DNA from: Phycisphaeraceae bacterium
Lineage (GTDB): Bacteria > Planctomycetota > Phycisphaerae > Phycisphaerales > Phycisphaeraceae
Direction of reading: 5' to 3'
Length of the DNA stretch: 33,781 nt
Assembly: GCA_028284155.1 (NCBI GenBank)
Contig: JANQSF010000144.1
Span: 1-33,781 of the forward strand
The notes below the pieces were generated by a model that was given only the letters and a program-made list of their open reading frames with translations, was not told where the DNA came from and did no database searches. The position numbers and the translations under genes are program-made. Below, piece after piece: positions 24,505 to 32,712 of the stretch; positions within the stretch are counted from its first letter, which is position 1, and every line of letters starts with the position of its first letter.

Positions 24505-24536
24505 AAACGGGCCACGCGTTTTCGCGTGGCCCGTTT
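24505..24536 (-). terminator. Strong hairpin terminator of the DUF1549/DUF1553-DUF1501 unit
   Basis: A perfect 14-bp stem (24505-24518 with 24523-24536; AAACGGGCCACGCG) has a four-base loop and ends in GTTT on either strand. It lies 34 bases after the DUF1501 stop codon and could also block read-through from the other side. Confidence 0.75.
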
Positions 24537-24569
24537 GGAATTCGCTCAATTCGACGTGCTGCGCACCGT

Positions 24570-25871
24570 TCACGCAAACGCGTCCTTAATCACCGTGCCG
24601 TCGCGGACGATCATGACCGGCCGGCCGCTGGGCGTGTGGTATTCCTTCGTGTGGTCGATGCCCAGCGAGTGGTAGAACGTCGCGGCCACGTCGTCCGGCT
24701 TGATCGCCTCGTTCTTGGGGCCTTCGCCCTTCGCGTCCGACGCGCCCACGACACGTCCGCCGGCCATACCGCCGCCGGCCAGCAGGCAGAACATCGCGCG
24801 CGGGTAGTGGTCGCGCCCGCCGCGGGCGTTGATCTTCGGCGTTCGGCCGAACTCGCCGGTGACGAAGACGCTGGTCGTATCCAGCAGGCCCTTGTCAGCC
24901 AACGACGTGAACAGACCGGACAAGCCCGAGTCGAGTTCCGGTAGGTTCCGTGTCTTGAGTCGGTTGAAGTTGTCGTTGTGCGTGTCCCACCCGCCATAGT
25001 TGACGGTGACGAACCGCACGCCCGACTCGACCAAACGCGTCGCGAGCATGCAGCTCTGCGCAAAGCCCGACTCGTTGAAGCGAGTCTTGATCGCCTCCGA
25101 CTCTTTCGACAGGTCGAACGCGTCGCGGGTCTTCTTCGAACGCAGCATCGCGTACGCACGCTGGTCGAACTTGTTCAGACCCGCGATGGTCTTGTCGTTG
25201 TAAAGGTCGCCGTCGAAGGCCGTATCGAACTTGCGCAGCAGGTCCTGTCGGCGGTTCACGTCGTCAACCGTCACACCGCTGCCCAGCGACACGCCGCGGA
25301 TGCGCATCGACTGACCCGCGCGCGGCGTCGAGCCGGTGGCGAACGGGCCGTACTCCACGCCGAGGTAACCCGTCGGGTTGTCGCCCTGGTTCGGCACGGC
25401 CACGAACGGCGGCAGGTCGGGGTCGCCCATCAGTTCCTTCGACACGACCGCGCCGTACGCCGGGAACTGCAACGACGGCAGCGGGCGGTTGCCCGTGTTC
25501 AGGTACTGCGACCCGAGGCGGTGCGCCGCCAGCGTGTGGCTCACGCCGCGCAGGATCGTGAACTTGTCGGCGCACTTCGCGAGTTTGGGCAGGTGTTCGC
25601 TGATGCGGATGCCCTTGACGTTCGTGGCGATCTCCTTGAACTCGCCGCGGTGCGTGTCCGGCGCGTCCGGCTTGCAGTCGAACGTGTCCATGTGCGTCGG
25701 CCCGCCCGCCAAACGGATGAAGATCGCGCTCTTGCCGCGTGCCTTGGCGTTGACCTGCCCCGCCTCCGCAAGCTGAAGATAGTTGGTCAGCCCAAGCCCG
25801 ACGCCCGTCAACGCGCCGAAGCGCAGGAAGTCACGCCGCTGAATACCGTCGCAAAACGTGTGAGTCGCCAT
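24570..25871 (-). CDS. DUF1501 family exported protein, partner of the DUF1549/DUF1553 protein
   Basis: The protein has 433 residues. RRDFLRFGALTGVGLGL (12-28) is a twin-arginine signal. Family motifs are SAIFIRLAGGPTHMDTFDCK near 50, VNYGGWDTHNDNF near 286, SVFVTGEFGRTPKINARGGR near 325 and DHYPRAMFCLLAGGG. It belongs to the subgroup found beside DUF1549/DUF1553 proteins in planctomycetes and differs clearly from the DUF1501 protein at 3862-5214. The fold is thought to be phosphatase/sulfatase-like; the reaction is unknown. The ATG at 25871 has AAGGA about eight bases upstream. Between it and the upstream partner lie two repeats. Confidence 0.94.
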   Translation of the reverse strand: MATHTFCDGIQRRDFLRFGALTGVGLGLTNYLQLAEAGQVNAKARGKSAIFIRLAGGPTHMDTFDCKPDAPDTHRGEFKEIATNVKGIRISEHLPKLAKCADKFTILRGVSHTLAAHRLGSQYLNTGNRPLPSLQFPAYGAVVSKELMGDPDLPPFVAVPNQGDNPTGYLGVEYGPFATGSTPRAGQSMRIRGVSLGSGVTVDDVNRRQDLLRKFDTAFDGDLYNDKTIAGLNKFDQRAYAMLRSKKTRDAFDLSKESEAIKTRFNESGFAQSCMLATRLVESGVRFVTVNYGGWDTHNDNFNRLKTRNLPELDSGLSGLFTSLADKGLLDTTSVFVTGEFGRTPKINARGGRDHYPRAMFCLLAGGGMAGGRVVGASDAKGEGPKNEAIKPDDVAATFYHSLGIDHTKEYHTPSGRPVMIVRDGTVIKDAFA

Positions 25872-25910
25872 GTGTTTATTCCTTAGGGAATCGTTTCAAA
25901 TCCAAAAGGC

Positions 25911-25930
25911 GGGGTCGCTTCAGCGGCCCG
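25911..25930. repeat. GGCCGCTGAAGCG hairpin, copy 2
   Basis: On the minus strand this reads GGGCCGCTGAAGCGACCC, closely matching the repeat at 10212-10236 in the opposite orientation. It stands in the leader of the DUF1501 gene. Confidence 0.5.
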
Positions 25931-25950
25931 GCCTGAGTTCTATGCCTTGA

Positions 25951-26020
25951 GTAGGGTGGGCACTGCCCACCACATGGATCACAGAAGTTGATCCGGTTTG
26001 GTGGGCACTGCCCACCCTAC
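25951..26020. repeat. REPIN-like inverted repeat D (70 bp, GTAG head)
   Basis: Arms 25951-25971 and 26000-26020 are perfect 21-bp reverse complements around a 28-base loop. From outside inwards each arm reads GTAG, then GGTGGGC, three bases, GCCCACC. The loop holds a further GGATCA/TGATCC pair. It sits between the DUF1549/DUF1553 stop codon (five bases away) and the DUF1501 gene, so it must be transcribed if the two are one operon. Confidence 0.9.
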
Positions 26021-26024
26021 TACG

Positions 26025-28730
26025 TCAGTGATTAACGATAAACTCCTTCGTATTCAACATCGCCCAAAGCAGGTCGCGCACGCCGTCGAGTTGCGACTCG
26101 GATTCATCGATCGTCTGCTTGGCCAACTTCCTTTCGTCGGCCGACGGGTAACGCGCGACCGTGCGCAGGAAGACGTCTTCGATCAGCCGATCGACGTTGA
26201 CGTCGTCGCGGATGCCGCCTGACGGCTTGGCCAACTCACGCGCGTAATAGTCGAGTTGCCGCTTGTACGACGCCTTCAACCGGGCTTGGTCTTTCTTCGG
26301 CGCCTTCTTCAGACGCTCCTTCAGTTCCGCCGCACGCTTCTTGTACCGCGGGTCGTCTTTGACCGACCCCTTGCGCTGCGGGCGAAGGCTGGCCACCCAG
26401 CCATCCTTCCCGTCGATCGACGCCAGCACTTCCTGGTCGTTCCGCATGAAGATCGTCTGCAACAAAGTCGGGTCGGTCGTCCGCTCGCAGTCGCAGGTCG
26501 TTTCACGGACGGGCTTGCCGAACAGGTTCGCGGCGTATGCGCCCGGCGCATTACGGCCGTACCGACCGTAGCCGGCCGACGGACCGATCGTCCGGTACTC
26601 GATGTTGCTGACAAACTCGGCGGCTTTGTCGTCAGCAAACGTGGCGATGCGGATCGCGTCGGCCACGACCTCGCCGTGGATCCGGCGCACCATCGCTCTG
26701 CTGAAGTTGCTTTCGTCGAGTTCGTTGGTGTCGTTCGTCCGCCAGTCGCGCTGGTACGTGTCGCTGTTGAGAATCTCGCGGTGCAGCCAGCGCATGTCGT
26801 AACCGGAAGCCACGAAGCCGTCGGCCAGGTAGTCGAACAGCGCGGCGTTGCTCGGCGGGTTCGCCAGGTTCAGGTCGTCGGCCGGCTCGACAATGCCCCG
26901 GCCGAAGTGGTTCGCCCACACACGGTTAACGAACGCCTTGGCGAAGTACGGGTTCTCGTGACGCAGCCAATCCATCAGCGGGGCGCGCGGGTCGTCGTAC
27001 TGCGCCGAGACCATCTCGTCGCCGCCGAGCACCCTCGGCGTGATGACACGGCCGGCGTACTTTTTGCCCTTGCGCTTAATTAGCTGTTCGCGCTCTTTGG
27101 CGGTCAGTTTCTTGAGCGGCTGAACCTGCAACTCCTGCCAAGGAATCGGCTCGCCGGCCAACGCGCGGCGTTTGGTCTCTTCATACATCTCACGCCGCTT
27201 CTGGGCCGCGTTCTTGGCGTTGCGGTTCTTCGGGTCGTAGCCGACCGACTTGTTCAGCTCATTCTGCATCTTGTTGTACGCATCACGGTCGGCGCGCGGC
27301 GTGCCGAAGTAGATCGGCTCGAAAAACGCCTGGAACTGCTTGAAGTCCTGCTGCGTCCACTGGTCGAACGGGTGCTTGTGGCATTGGGCACACTGAAGGC
27401 GCACGCCGAGGAACGCGTAGCTGAACGACAGTGCCCGTTCTTCGGGTTGCCGCATGTTGCGCCGCGCCCAGTAGTGCGGCATGTTCGGCCGTTCGGCGAA
27501 GTCGGCTGCGCCCTCGGCCTTCACGTACGAACTCATCTCCGTCGCGTACGCCTCGTAGTCCTGGTCCGGCGACGTTCGACTGGTCGCCAGCACGATGCCC
27601 GCGACGATCTCGTCGTACGGCTTATTCTGGGCGATCCGCTTGTTGACCCAGTCGTACCACTGCCGGGCCTGCTCGGTCCGGAAGTTGCGGTCGCTGACCT
27701 GCGTCGCGCTGGCGCCCGTCCAGTCGTTGAATTTGGTCGTCCACCACGCGGCGTATTCCGGCGTCTTGAGCAGCTCGTCGATCTTTCGTGCCCGTTTGTC
27801 TTTCGACTTGTCATCTAGAAACGCCCGGGCCTCGGCGGCCGTCGGCAGCGAACCGGTCAGGTCCAGACGCACACGCCGCAGGAACGTCGCGTCGTCGGCA
27901 ACACCCGAGGGCACGATGCCGACCTTGCGCAACTTCTGCACGACCAACTCGTCGACCTTCGTCCTTGTGTCGACCTTCGGATGCTTTGAGCCGACCAACT
28001 TCGACACCGGCAGCATCACCGGCACCGGCGCGACGCCGTTGTCGTAAAAAGCGACGACGTGCGTATCGCCCTTGGTCTTGCTCTCAACCAGACCTTCTTC
28101 GCTGATCTGGGCGATCGACTCGTCGTTCGTGCGGAAGCGCGAGATTTCGGTCACGTCTTCGACCGTGCCGTCAGCCCAGTGCGCGATGACGCGCAGTTGC
28201 ACCTTCTGGCCCGGCCGATCAAAAACGATCTCACTCGGCTCGACGGTCAGGCGGTCGAACGTGCCCGTCGCCTCGACGTCCATCTTCGCGCCAGCCGCGA
28301 TCCAGCGGCGGATCAGGTTGTACTCCCACGCGTCTTCGCTGATGACCTGCTTGCCGCCGTGCTTCTCGCCCAGCGTCGGTTTCAAGAGGATGAGACTCTC
28401 GTCCGGGTCCTTCGCGTTGATGCGCGTCGGGAATTCTTTGGCGTCGGAATCTTCCGAAGTCGTCTTGCCAATCAGCGCTGCGTGGTCTTTCTTGAAGTCA
28501 TACCCAAACAGCGAAAGCTGAAAACCGCCACGGCCCTGGAACGACCCATGGCAGGCTCGGCCGGAACAGCCCAGGTGGCTCATCAGCGGTACGACGTGCC
28601 GGCGGAAGCTGGGCGCGGCCTCGCCCGTCGGCTCGGCGAACCGCTTGCTCAGCGGCTCGGCCGCGTCGGCGGACGCGACGGCGAACGTCATCAGGAACAG
28701 ACCCATCAAAGCGGCGGCGTATCTCATCAT
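26025..28730 (-). CDS. DUF1549/DUF1553 protein with planctomycete cytochrome-like motifs
   Basis: The protein has 901 residues. Signal peptide 1-23. HLGCSGRACHGSFQGRGGF (53-71) carries the C-x4-CH motif of the PSCyt1-type region. A Big_2-like beta domain follows (about 165-245), with DRLTVEPSEIVF and TNDESIAQISEEGLVE. DUF1549 runs from about 260 (VDELVVQKLRKVGI, LRRVRLDLTGSLPTAAEA) and contains LQCAQCHKHPFDQWTQQDF, a second CxxCH. DUF1553 follows (AFVNRVWANHFGRGIVEPADDL, LHREILNSDTYQRDW). The CxxCH motif suggests haem or metal binding outside the cytoplasm, which has not been proven for the family. Two adjacent ATGs (28730, 28727) exist; GAGG spacing favours the second. The partner is the DUF1501 gene downstream. 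Confidence 0.94.
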   Translation of the reverse strand: MMRYAAALMGLFLMTFAVASADAAEPLSKRFAEPTGEAAPSFRRHVVPLMSHLGCSGRACHGSFQGRGGFQLSLFGYDFKKDHAALIGKTTSEDSDAKEFPTRINAKDPDESLILLKPTLGEKHGGKQVISEDAWEYNLIRRWIAAGAKMDVEATGTFDRLTVEPSEIVFDRPGQKVQLRVIAHWADGTVEDVTEISRFRTNDESIAQISEEGLVESKTKGDTHVVAFYDNGVAPVPVMLPVSKLVGSKHPKVDTRTKVDELVVQKLRKVGIVPSGVADDATFLRRVRLDLTGSLPTAAEARAFLDDKSKDKRARKIDELLKTPEYAAWWTTKFNDWTGASATQVSDRNFRTEQARQWYDWVNKRIAQNKPYDEIVAGIVLATSRTSPDQDYEAYATEMSSYVKAEGAADFAERPNMPHYWARRNMRQPEERALSFSYAFLGVRLQCAQCHKHPFDQWTQQDFKQFQAFFEPIYFGTPRADRDAYNKMQNELNKSVGYDPKNRNAKNAAQKRREMYEETKRRALAGEPIPWQELQVQPLKKLTAKEREQLIKRKGKKYAGRVITPRVLGGDEMVSAQYDDPRAPLMDWLRHENPYFAKAFVNRVWANHFGRGIVEPADDLNLANPPSNAALFDYLADGFVASGYDMRWLHREILNSDTYQRDWRTNDTNELDESNFSRAMVRRIHGEVVADAIRIATFADDKAAEFVSNIEYRTIGPSAGYGRYGRNAPGAYAANLFGKPVRETTCDCERTTDPTLLQTIFMRNDQEVLASIDGKDGWVASLRPQRKGSVKDDPRYKKRAAELKERLKKAPKKDQARLKASYKRQLDYYARELAKPSGGIRDDVNVDRLIEDVFLRTVARYPSADERKLAKQTIDESESQLDGVRDLLWAMLNTKEFIVNH

Positions 28731-29055
28731 GACCTCGGGTATGTGAGGGAGATGGCGGGAAGCTCAGGTGGTCGGCGCTCCTTCGCCGACGCGTCTGCCC
28801 AGCCAAACGCTGGACAGCCGATTCTACTGCATTATGTTGTCTGTCGGCCGAGTCGCGGTTACGGCTCGCAATCGTCCATGACGGTACATTCGGATGGTCT
28901 GAGGCCGGGTCTGTCCGCTCTGGCTTTGATTGAATCGGCAAGCAGACGAGCGGCACACCATCGATTTCCATGCTCAAGCCCTGACAATTCCAACATTTAC
29001 AATTCCACGCCGCGGCCCGCCGCGTCGTCGGCAGCCTTGTCTAAACTGTCCGACC
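28731..29055. other. Divergent intergenic region between the DUF1549/DUF1553 gene and argH
   Basis: This is 325 bp without a credible gene. It contains a seven-base-stem hairpin GTCGGCG/CGCCGAC at 28771-28790 and a plus-strand promoter candidate, TGGACA (28811-28816), 16 bases, TATGTT (28833-28838). The rest shows nothing recognisable. Confidence 0.5.
28811..28838 (+). promoter_or_regulatory. Promoter candidate for argH
   Basis: TGGACA and TATGTT are separated by 16 bases on the plus strand. Initiation here would give argH a leader of roughly 210 bases. The match is moderate and unsupported by anything else. Confidence 0.25.
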
Positions 29056-30519
29056 ATGACCCAACCCAACGCCCCCAAACCGTGGGAACACGCCAAGTCC
29101 GGCGGCGACTCGCAGGCGGACGACCTGGCTGCGCGGTTCGTCGAGTCGATCTCGTACGACCGCCGCCTGTACCGCCACGACATCGCCGGCTCGGTCGCCC
29201 ACGCACGCATGCTCGAAAGCGTCGGCCTGATCTCGGCCGACGACCTGACCGCGATCGAGCAAGGCCTGCGCGAGATCGAATCCGAGATCGACACACAGGG
29301 CGACGCCTGGCCCGGCTGGCGAGTCGAGTTGGAAGACGTCCACATGTGCATCGAAGCGGCGCTCGTCGAGAAGACCGGCGACGCGGGACGCAAGCTCCAC
29401 ACCGGCCGAAGCCGCAACGACCAGGTCGCGCTCGACCTGAAGCTGTGGATCGAGGACGCGGCCGGCCAACTCGGCGGCATGTTCGACAAGCTGTTCAAGT
29501 CGTTCGTCTCGCTCGCCCAGCGTGACGGGCGCATCGTCATGCCGTCGTACACGCACCTGCAACGCGCTCAGCCGATCGTCGTGGGCGGCGAACTGATGGC
29601 CTGGCTCAGCGCCTTCGACCGCTGTCAACGACGTGTCGCCGCGCTGCGTACCGTCAACCGGCGCAACCCGCTCGGCTCGGGCGCGATCGCCGGCAGCGCC
29701 CTGCCGCTCGACCGCGACCACACGGCCGCGGCGCTGAACGTCGGCAGCCCGACGCCCAACAGCATCGACGCCACGGCGAGCCGCGACGCCGGCCTCGACT
29801 ACGTCTACGCCCTGAGCATGGTCGCCATGACGCTCTCGCGTTGGGCCGAGCAGTGGATCATCTACGCCTCGACCGAGTTCGGCTTCATCACGCTCGACGG
29901 CCGATACACCACCGGCTCGTCCATGATGCCGCAGAAGCAGAACCCGGACATGCTCGAACTCATCCGCGGCCGATGCGGCAATGTCTACGGCAGCCTGGTC
30001 GCATTACTAACCATGTGCAAGGGCCTGCCGATCGCGTACAACCGCGACATGCAGGAAGACAAACGCCACATCTTTGCCGCACACGACGTCGTGATCGACT
30101 GCCTCGACATGGCCGCCCGGATCGTCGCCACCACGTCGTTCAATGAGGCACGCATCAGCGACGGCCTCGACCGCGGCTTCCTCGACGCGACCAGCCTCGC
30201 GGAATACTTGGTCACCAAGGGCGTGCCGTTCCGCACGGCTCACCAGATCGTCGGCGCGGCCGTTCGGCTGTGCGGCGAACGCGGGCTGGACAAGCTCAGC
30301 GACCTGAGCGCCGCCGACGTCAACGCGCTAAGCCGACAAGCGGCGTTCGACGGCGAGCCTTGGGGCGACGACATGCACGACCACCTCGGGCCGGCGGGCG
30401 TCGTCGCGAGATACCAGTCGTCCGGCAACGCGGGGCTGAGCGGGTTCGAGGCGCAGCTCGCGGCGTGGGTGTCGCGCACCGAAGGTCAGGATGCCAAAGA
30501 GCAAACCGACCCCAGTTGA
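29056..30519 (+). CDS. argH: Argininosuccinate lyase
   Basis: The protein has 487 residues and catalyses the last step of arginine synthesis, splitting argininosuccinate to arginine and fumarate in the cytoplasm. It has the family motifs TGRSRNDQVALDLKLW (117-132), PSYTHLQRAQP with His167, NPLGSGAIAGSALPLDR (204-220) and the mobile loop GSSMMPQKQNP (287-297) containing the catalytic serine. YNRDMQEDK follows near 330. The ATG at 29056 fits the family N-terminus; the frame is open further upstream to 28930 but that part is not family-like. No ribosome binding site precedes the ATG. It stands alone, with no other arginine genes here. The length is slightly above the usual 460, owing to a hydrophilic N-terminal extension. 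Confidence 0.97.
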   Translation: MTQPNAPKPWEHAKSGGDSQADDLAARFVESISYDRRLYRHDIAGSVAHARMLESVGLISADDLTAIEQGLREIESEIDTQGDAWPGWRVELEDVHMCIEAALVEKTGDAGRKLHTGRSRNDQVALDLKLWIEDAAGQLGGMFDKLFKSFVSLAQRDGRIVMPSYTHLQRAQPIVVGGELMAWLSAFDRCQRRVAALRTVNRRNPLGSGAIAGSALPLDRDHTAAALNVGSPTPNSIDATASRDAGLDYVYALSMVAMTLSRWAEQWIIYASTEFGFITLDGRYTTGSSMMPQKQNPDMLELIRGRCGNVYGSLVALLTMCKGLPIAYNRDMQEDKRHIFAAHDVVIDCLDMAARIVATTSFNEARISDGLDRGFLDATSLAEYLVTKGVPFRTAHQIVGAAVRLCGERGLDKLSDLSAADVNALSRQAAFDGEPWGDDMHDHLGPAGVVARYQSSGNAGLSGFEAQLAAWVSRTEGQDAKEQTDPS

Positions 30520-30520
30520 A

Positions 30521-30543
30521 GCCGACCACGCTGCGCGGTCGGC
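30521..30543. repeat. Hairpin between convergent argH and the Gfo/Idh gene
   Basis: GCCGACC (30521-30527) and GGTCGGC (30537-30543) form a perfect seven-base stem with a nine-base loop. It lies between two convergent stop codons. It may act as a two-way terminator, but no T-run follows on either strand. Confidence 0.35.
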
Positions 30544-30564
30544 GATGTCAACTTACGCAACCAA

Positions 30565-32031
30565 TCACCCCGCCGACGCCACGACGTTCGCCGGGATGTC
30601 GAACGGCTTGCGGTAATCGCGACTGATCAGGCGGTTGGCCTCAGCCGCGTGTTGGCCGACGAATCGTTCGGTCCGCGGGTTGAAGTTCAGCGCTCGGCCG
30701 AGCGTGTACTTGAAGCCCTTCTTGGGCATGTTGAACTCGCCCAGGTTCGCTTCGAGCTTCTCGAACGTGTCACGAACAACCGCGTTGTCGCCGAACGTGT
30801 CGGGCAGGTCGCCCCACGTCGCCTGTTCGCCCATGCGGTAGCTGATGTTGCCCAGGTGGCACAACGCACTTGAATAGTGCCCGTGGATCGACTCGGCGTT
30901 CAGGTCTTCGGTCTTGCGCGAGCGGACGCAGTTGATGAAGTTGCCGAACGGCCCGCCGCCGCCGACCTTGTCCGGCGTGCCGCCCGTGACGCGCTGCGCG
31001 TCACCGCCGCCCTTCGGGTAGAACTTGCCGCCCGCGATCATACCCTCGGTCGTGTAATACTCGTTGGCGACCTTGCGCTGGCTGGCCTTGTACTTCGGGT
31101 TGCCGTGGATCAAGCCGCGCACCTCGAACACGCCGAGCACGTCGCCGAACTCGTACACCGCCATCTGCGTGTTGGCCGTTTCGCCCTGGTCTTCATAACC
31201 CAACCGACCGCCCAGCGACACGACGCGCGTCGGCAGCGTCGCGCCCGGGATCGCCCAGCGCATCACGTCGATTTCGTGCACGCCCTGGTTGCCGATGTCG
31301 CCGTTGCCAAAGTCCCAGAACCAGTGCCAGTTGTAGTGAACCAGATTGCCGTGGTAAGGCTGCTTCGGCGCGGGCCCCGTCCACAAGTCGAAGTCCAGCC
31401 CGCTGGGCGGCGTCGCGTGCGCCTTCTTGCCGATCGAACCACGCCGCTTGCAGCAATAGCCCTTCGACACCAGCAGCTTGCCGTACTTGCCTGAGTTCAC
31501 CGCCGCGATCTCAGCCGCCCGCCCGCCGCTCGAACGCTGCTGCGTGCCGTGCTGCACGATCGCCTTGTGCTTGCGCGCCAGTTCGACGACCACGCGGCCT
31601 TCATACACGTTGTGACTCAGCGGCTTCTCGACGTACACATCCTTGCCCGCCTGGATCGCGAAGATCGTCATCGGCGAATGCCAATGGTTCGTCGTCGCGA
31701 TCGACACCGCGTGCACGCTCTTGTCGTCCAGCACTCTGCGGAAGTCCTGCACGGTGGCAGGCCGATGCTTCTGCCGTTTCTCAACGTCCTTCGCCCGGCT
31801 TTCGTGGATCCGCGTATCGGGATCGATCAGGTGCGACACCCGCACATTCGACATGCCCGCGTACGCCCCGTAGTGGCTCTTGCCCCGACCGTTGATCCCC
31901 GCCACCGCCACCTTGACGGTTTCGTTCGACCCGAGCACCTTGCCCGATGACTTGGTCCCCGACAAAGCCACTGAACCGGCCGCGGCGGCCATGCTGGTCT
32001 GGACGAATTGACGGCGTGAAATGCGTGACAT
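30565..32031 (-). CDS. Gfo/Idh/MocA family oxidoreductase with Tat signal
   Basis: The protein has 488 residues from the ATG at 32031, which has AGGAG six bases upstream; the open frame further upstream to 32457 is not credible. RISRRQFVQTSMAAAAGSVA is a twin-arginine signal, so the protein may be exported with its cofactor bound. The nucleotide-binding motif VAVAGINGRGKS lies at 41-52 and YVEKPLSHNV at 133-142, with the EKP lysine 136 characteristic of the family. GDIGNQGVHEIDVMRW near 250 carries the conserved His. The substrate is probably a sugar or derivative with NAD(P); it cannot be specified. Exported Gfo/Idh proteins are abundant in planctomycetes. The gene stands alone, convergent with argH. 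Confidence 0.95.
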   Translation of the reverse strand: MSRISRRQFVQTSMAAAAGSVALSGTKSSGKVLGSNETVKVAVAGINGRGKSHYGAYAGMSNVRVSHLIDPDTRIHESRAKDVEKRQKHRPATVQDFRRVLDDKSVHAVSIATTNHWHSPMTIFAIQAGKDVYVEKPLSHNVYEGRVVVELARKHKAIVQHGTQQRSSGGRAAEIAAVNSGKYGKLLVSKGYCCKRRGSIGKKAHATPPSGLDFDLWTGPAPKQPYHGNLVHYNWHWFWDFGNGDIGNQGVHEIDVMRWAIPGATLPTRVVSLGGRLGYEDQGETANTQMAVYEFGDVLGVFEVRGLIHGNPKYKASQRKVANEYYTTEGMIAGGKFYPKGGGDAQRVTGGTPDKVGGGGPFGNFINCVRSRKTEDLNAESIHGHYSSALCHLGNISYRMGEQATWGDLPDTFGDNAVVRDTFEKLEANLGEFNMPKKGFKYTLGRALNFNPRTERFVGQHAAEANRLISRDYRKPFDIPANVVASAG

Positions 32032-32712
32032 GGAAAGCTCCTGCGTGTCGTGTGAAGAGGTCGAGTGTGAACCGTGCGCTCGTTTCATCATCGTGAGTCG
32101 TTTCGGCCAAGTCAAGACATCGCCGACAATCCCGGCCGGCGCGTCGCCGGTGCCGGCCGCGCCGGTGTGCCGACCTCCCCCCTCTCCCCATACTTGCCGG
32201 AATCCTTGTAAGGTTAGCGTCGGCCACAACTTGGCACACACGGCCTCAATGTCACCCGGACGTCCGCCCCCGTCCCCACGCCGCGACAAGCCCGATCGCG
32301 CGTGAGACCGGACACGCTCGGACAAACCGCGTTGACCAGCCCGAACGCGCAGCCGTTGACGACGTTGCGTGGTTTGCTTTGTGCCGTTCACATCAAGGGG
32401 GCACAAGCTCAACTCGTGCGCACGTGAGCGAAACGAGTCCTGATCTACACAACGCACTGGCCGATCTGTCGATCCGATCGGATTGAGAAAACGGGGCGTG
32501 CTTGTGCGCGGGTGCCTGCGGCAAAGGCTTTGCGTGCCACGGGCCGGACGCAGCAGCCCGTTTCAGTCACTCAATGACCGCGCGCCCGCACGGTCCCGAT
32601 TGATCGGCAACACGCGAGGCCGCCAACGAGGACCGATCGACACACGGACAACGCACCCGTCAGGCGGTCCGAACCTGTGGCACGCCGAGCCTTTGCCACA
32701 GGCATCCGGCGC
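32032..32712. other. Intergenic region (681 bp) with a long inverted repeat
   Basis: No open frame here has a family-like sequence or ribosome binding site. The upstream region of the Gfo/Idh gene should hold its promoter, which I cannot place. The right-hand part carries the inverted repeat at 32513-32704. A GC-rich stretch near 32132-32170 is self-complementary but irregular. Confidence 0.5.
32513..32704. repeat. Long imperfect inverted repeat of REP-like arms
   Basis: Arms 32513-32543 and 32674-32704 match as reverse complements at 27 of 31 bases. The right arm is a hairpin by itself, CCTGTGGCA, eleven or so bases, TGCCACAGG; the left arm is a decayed copy. The arms are 130 bases apart, much more than in elements A-D, as if sequence were inserted between them or two single REPs stand in opposite directions. 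Confidence 0.65.

Noticed and set aside
28059..29525. A 488-codon plus-strand frame overlapping the start of the DUF1549/DUF1553 gene and argH.
   Set aside because: It crosses two supported genes in the wrong frame and has no recognisable domain.
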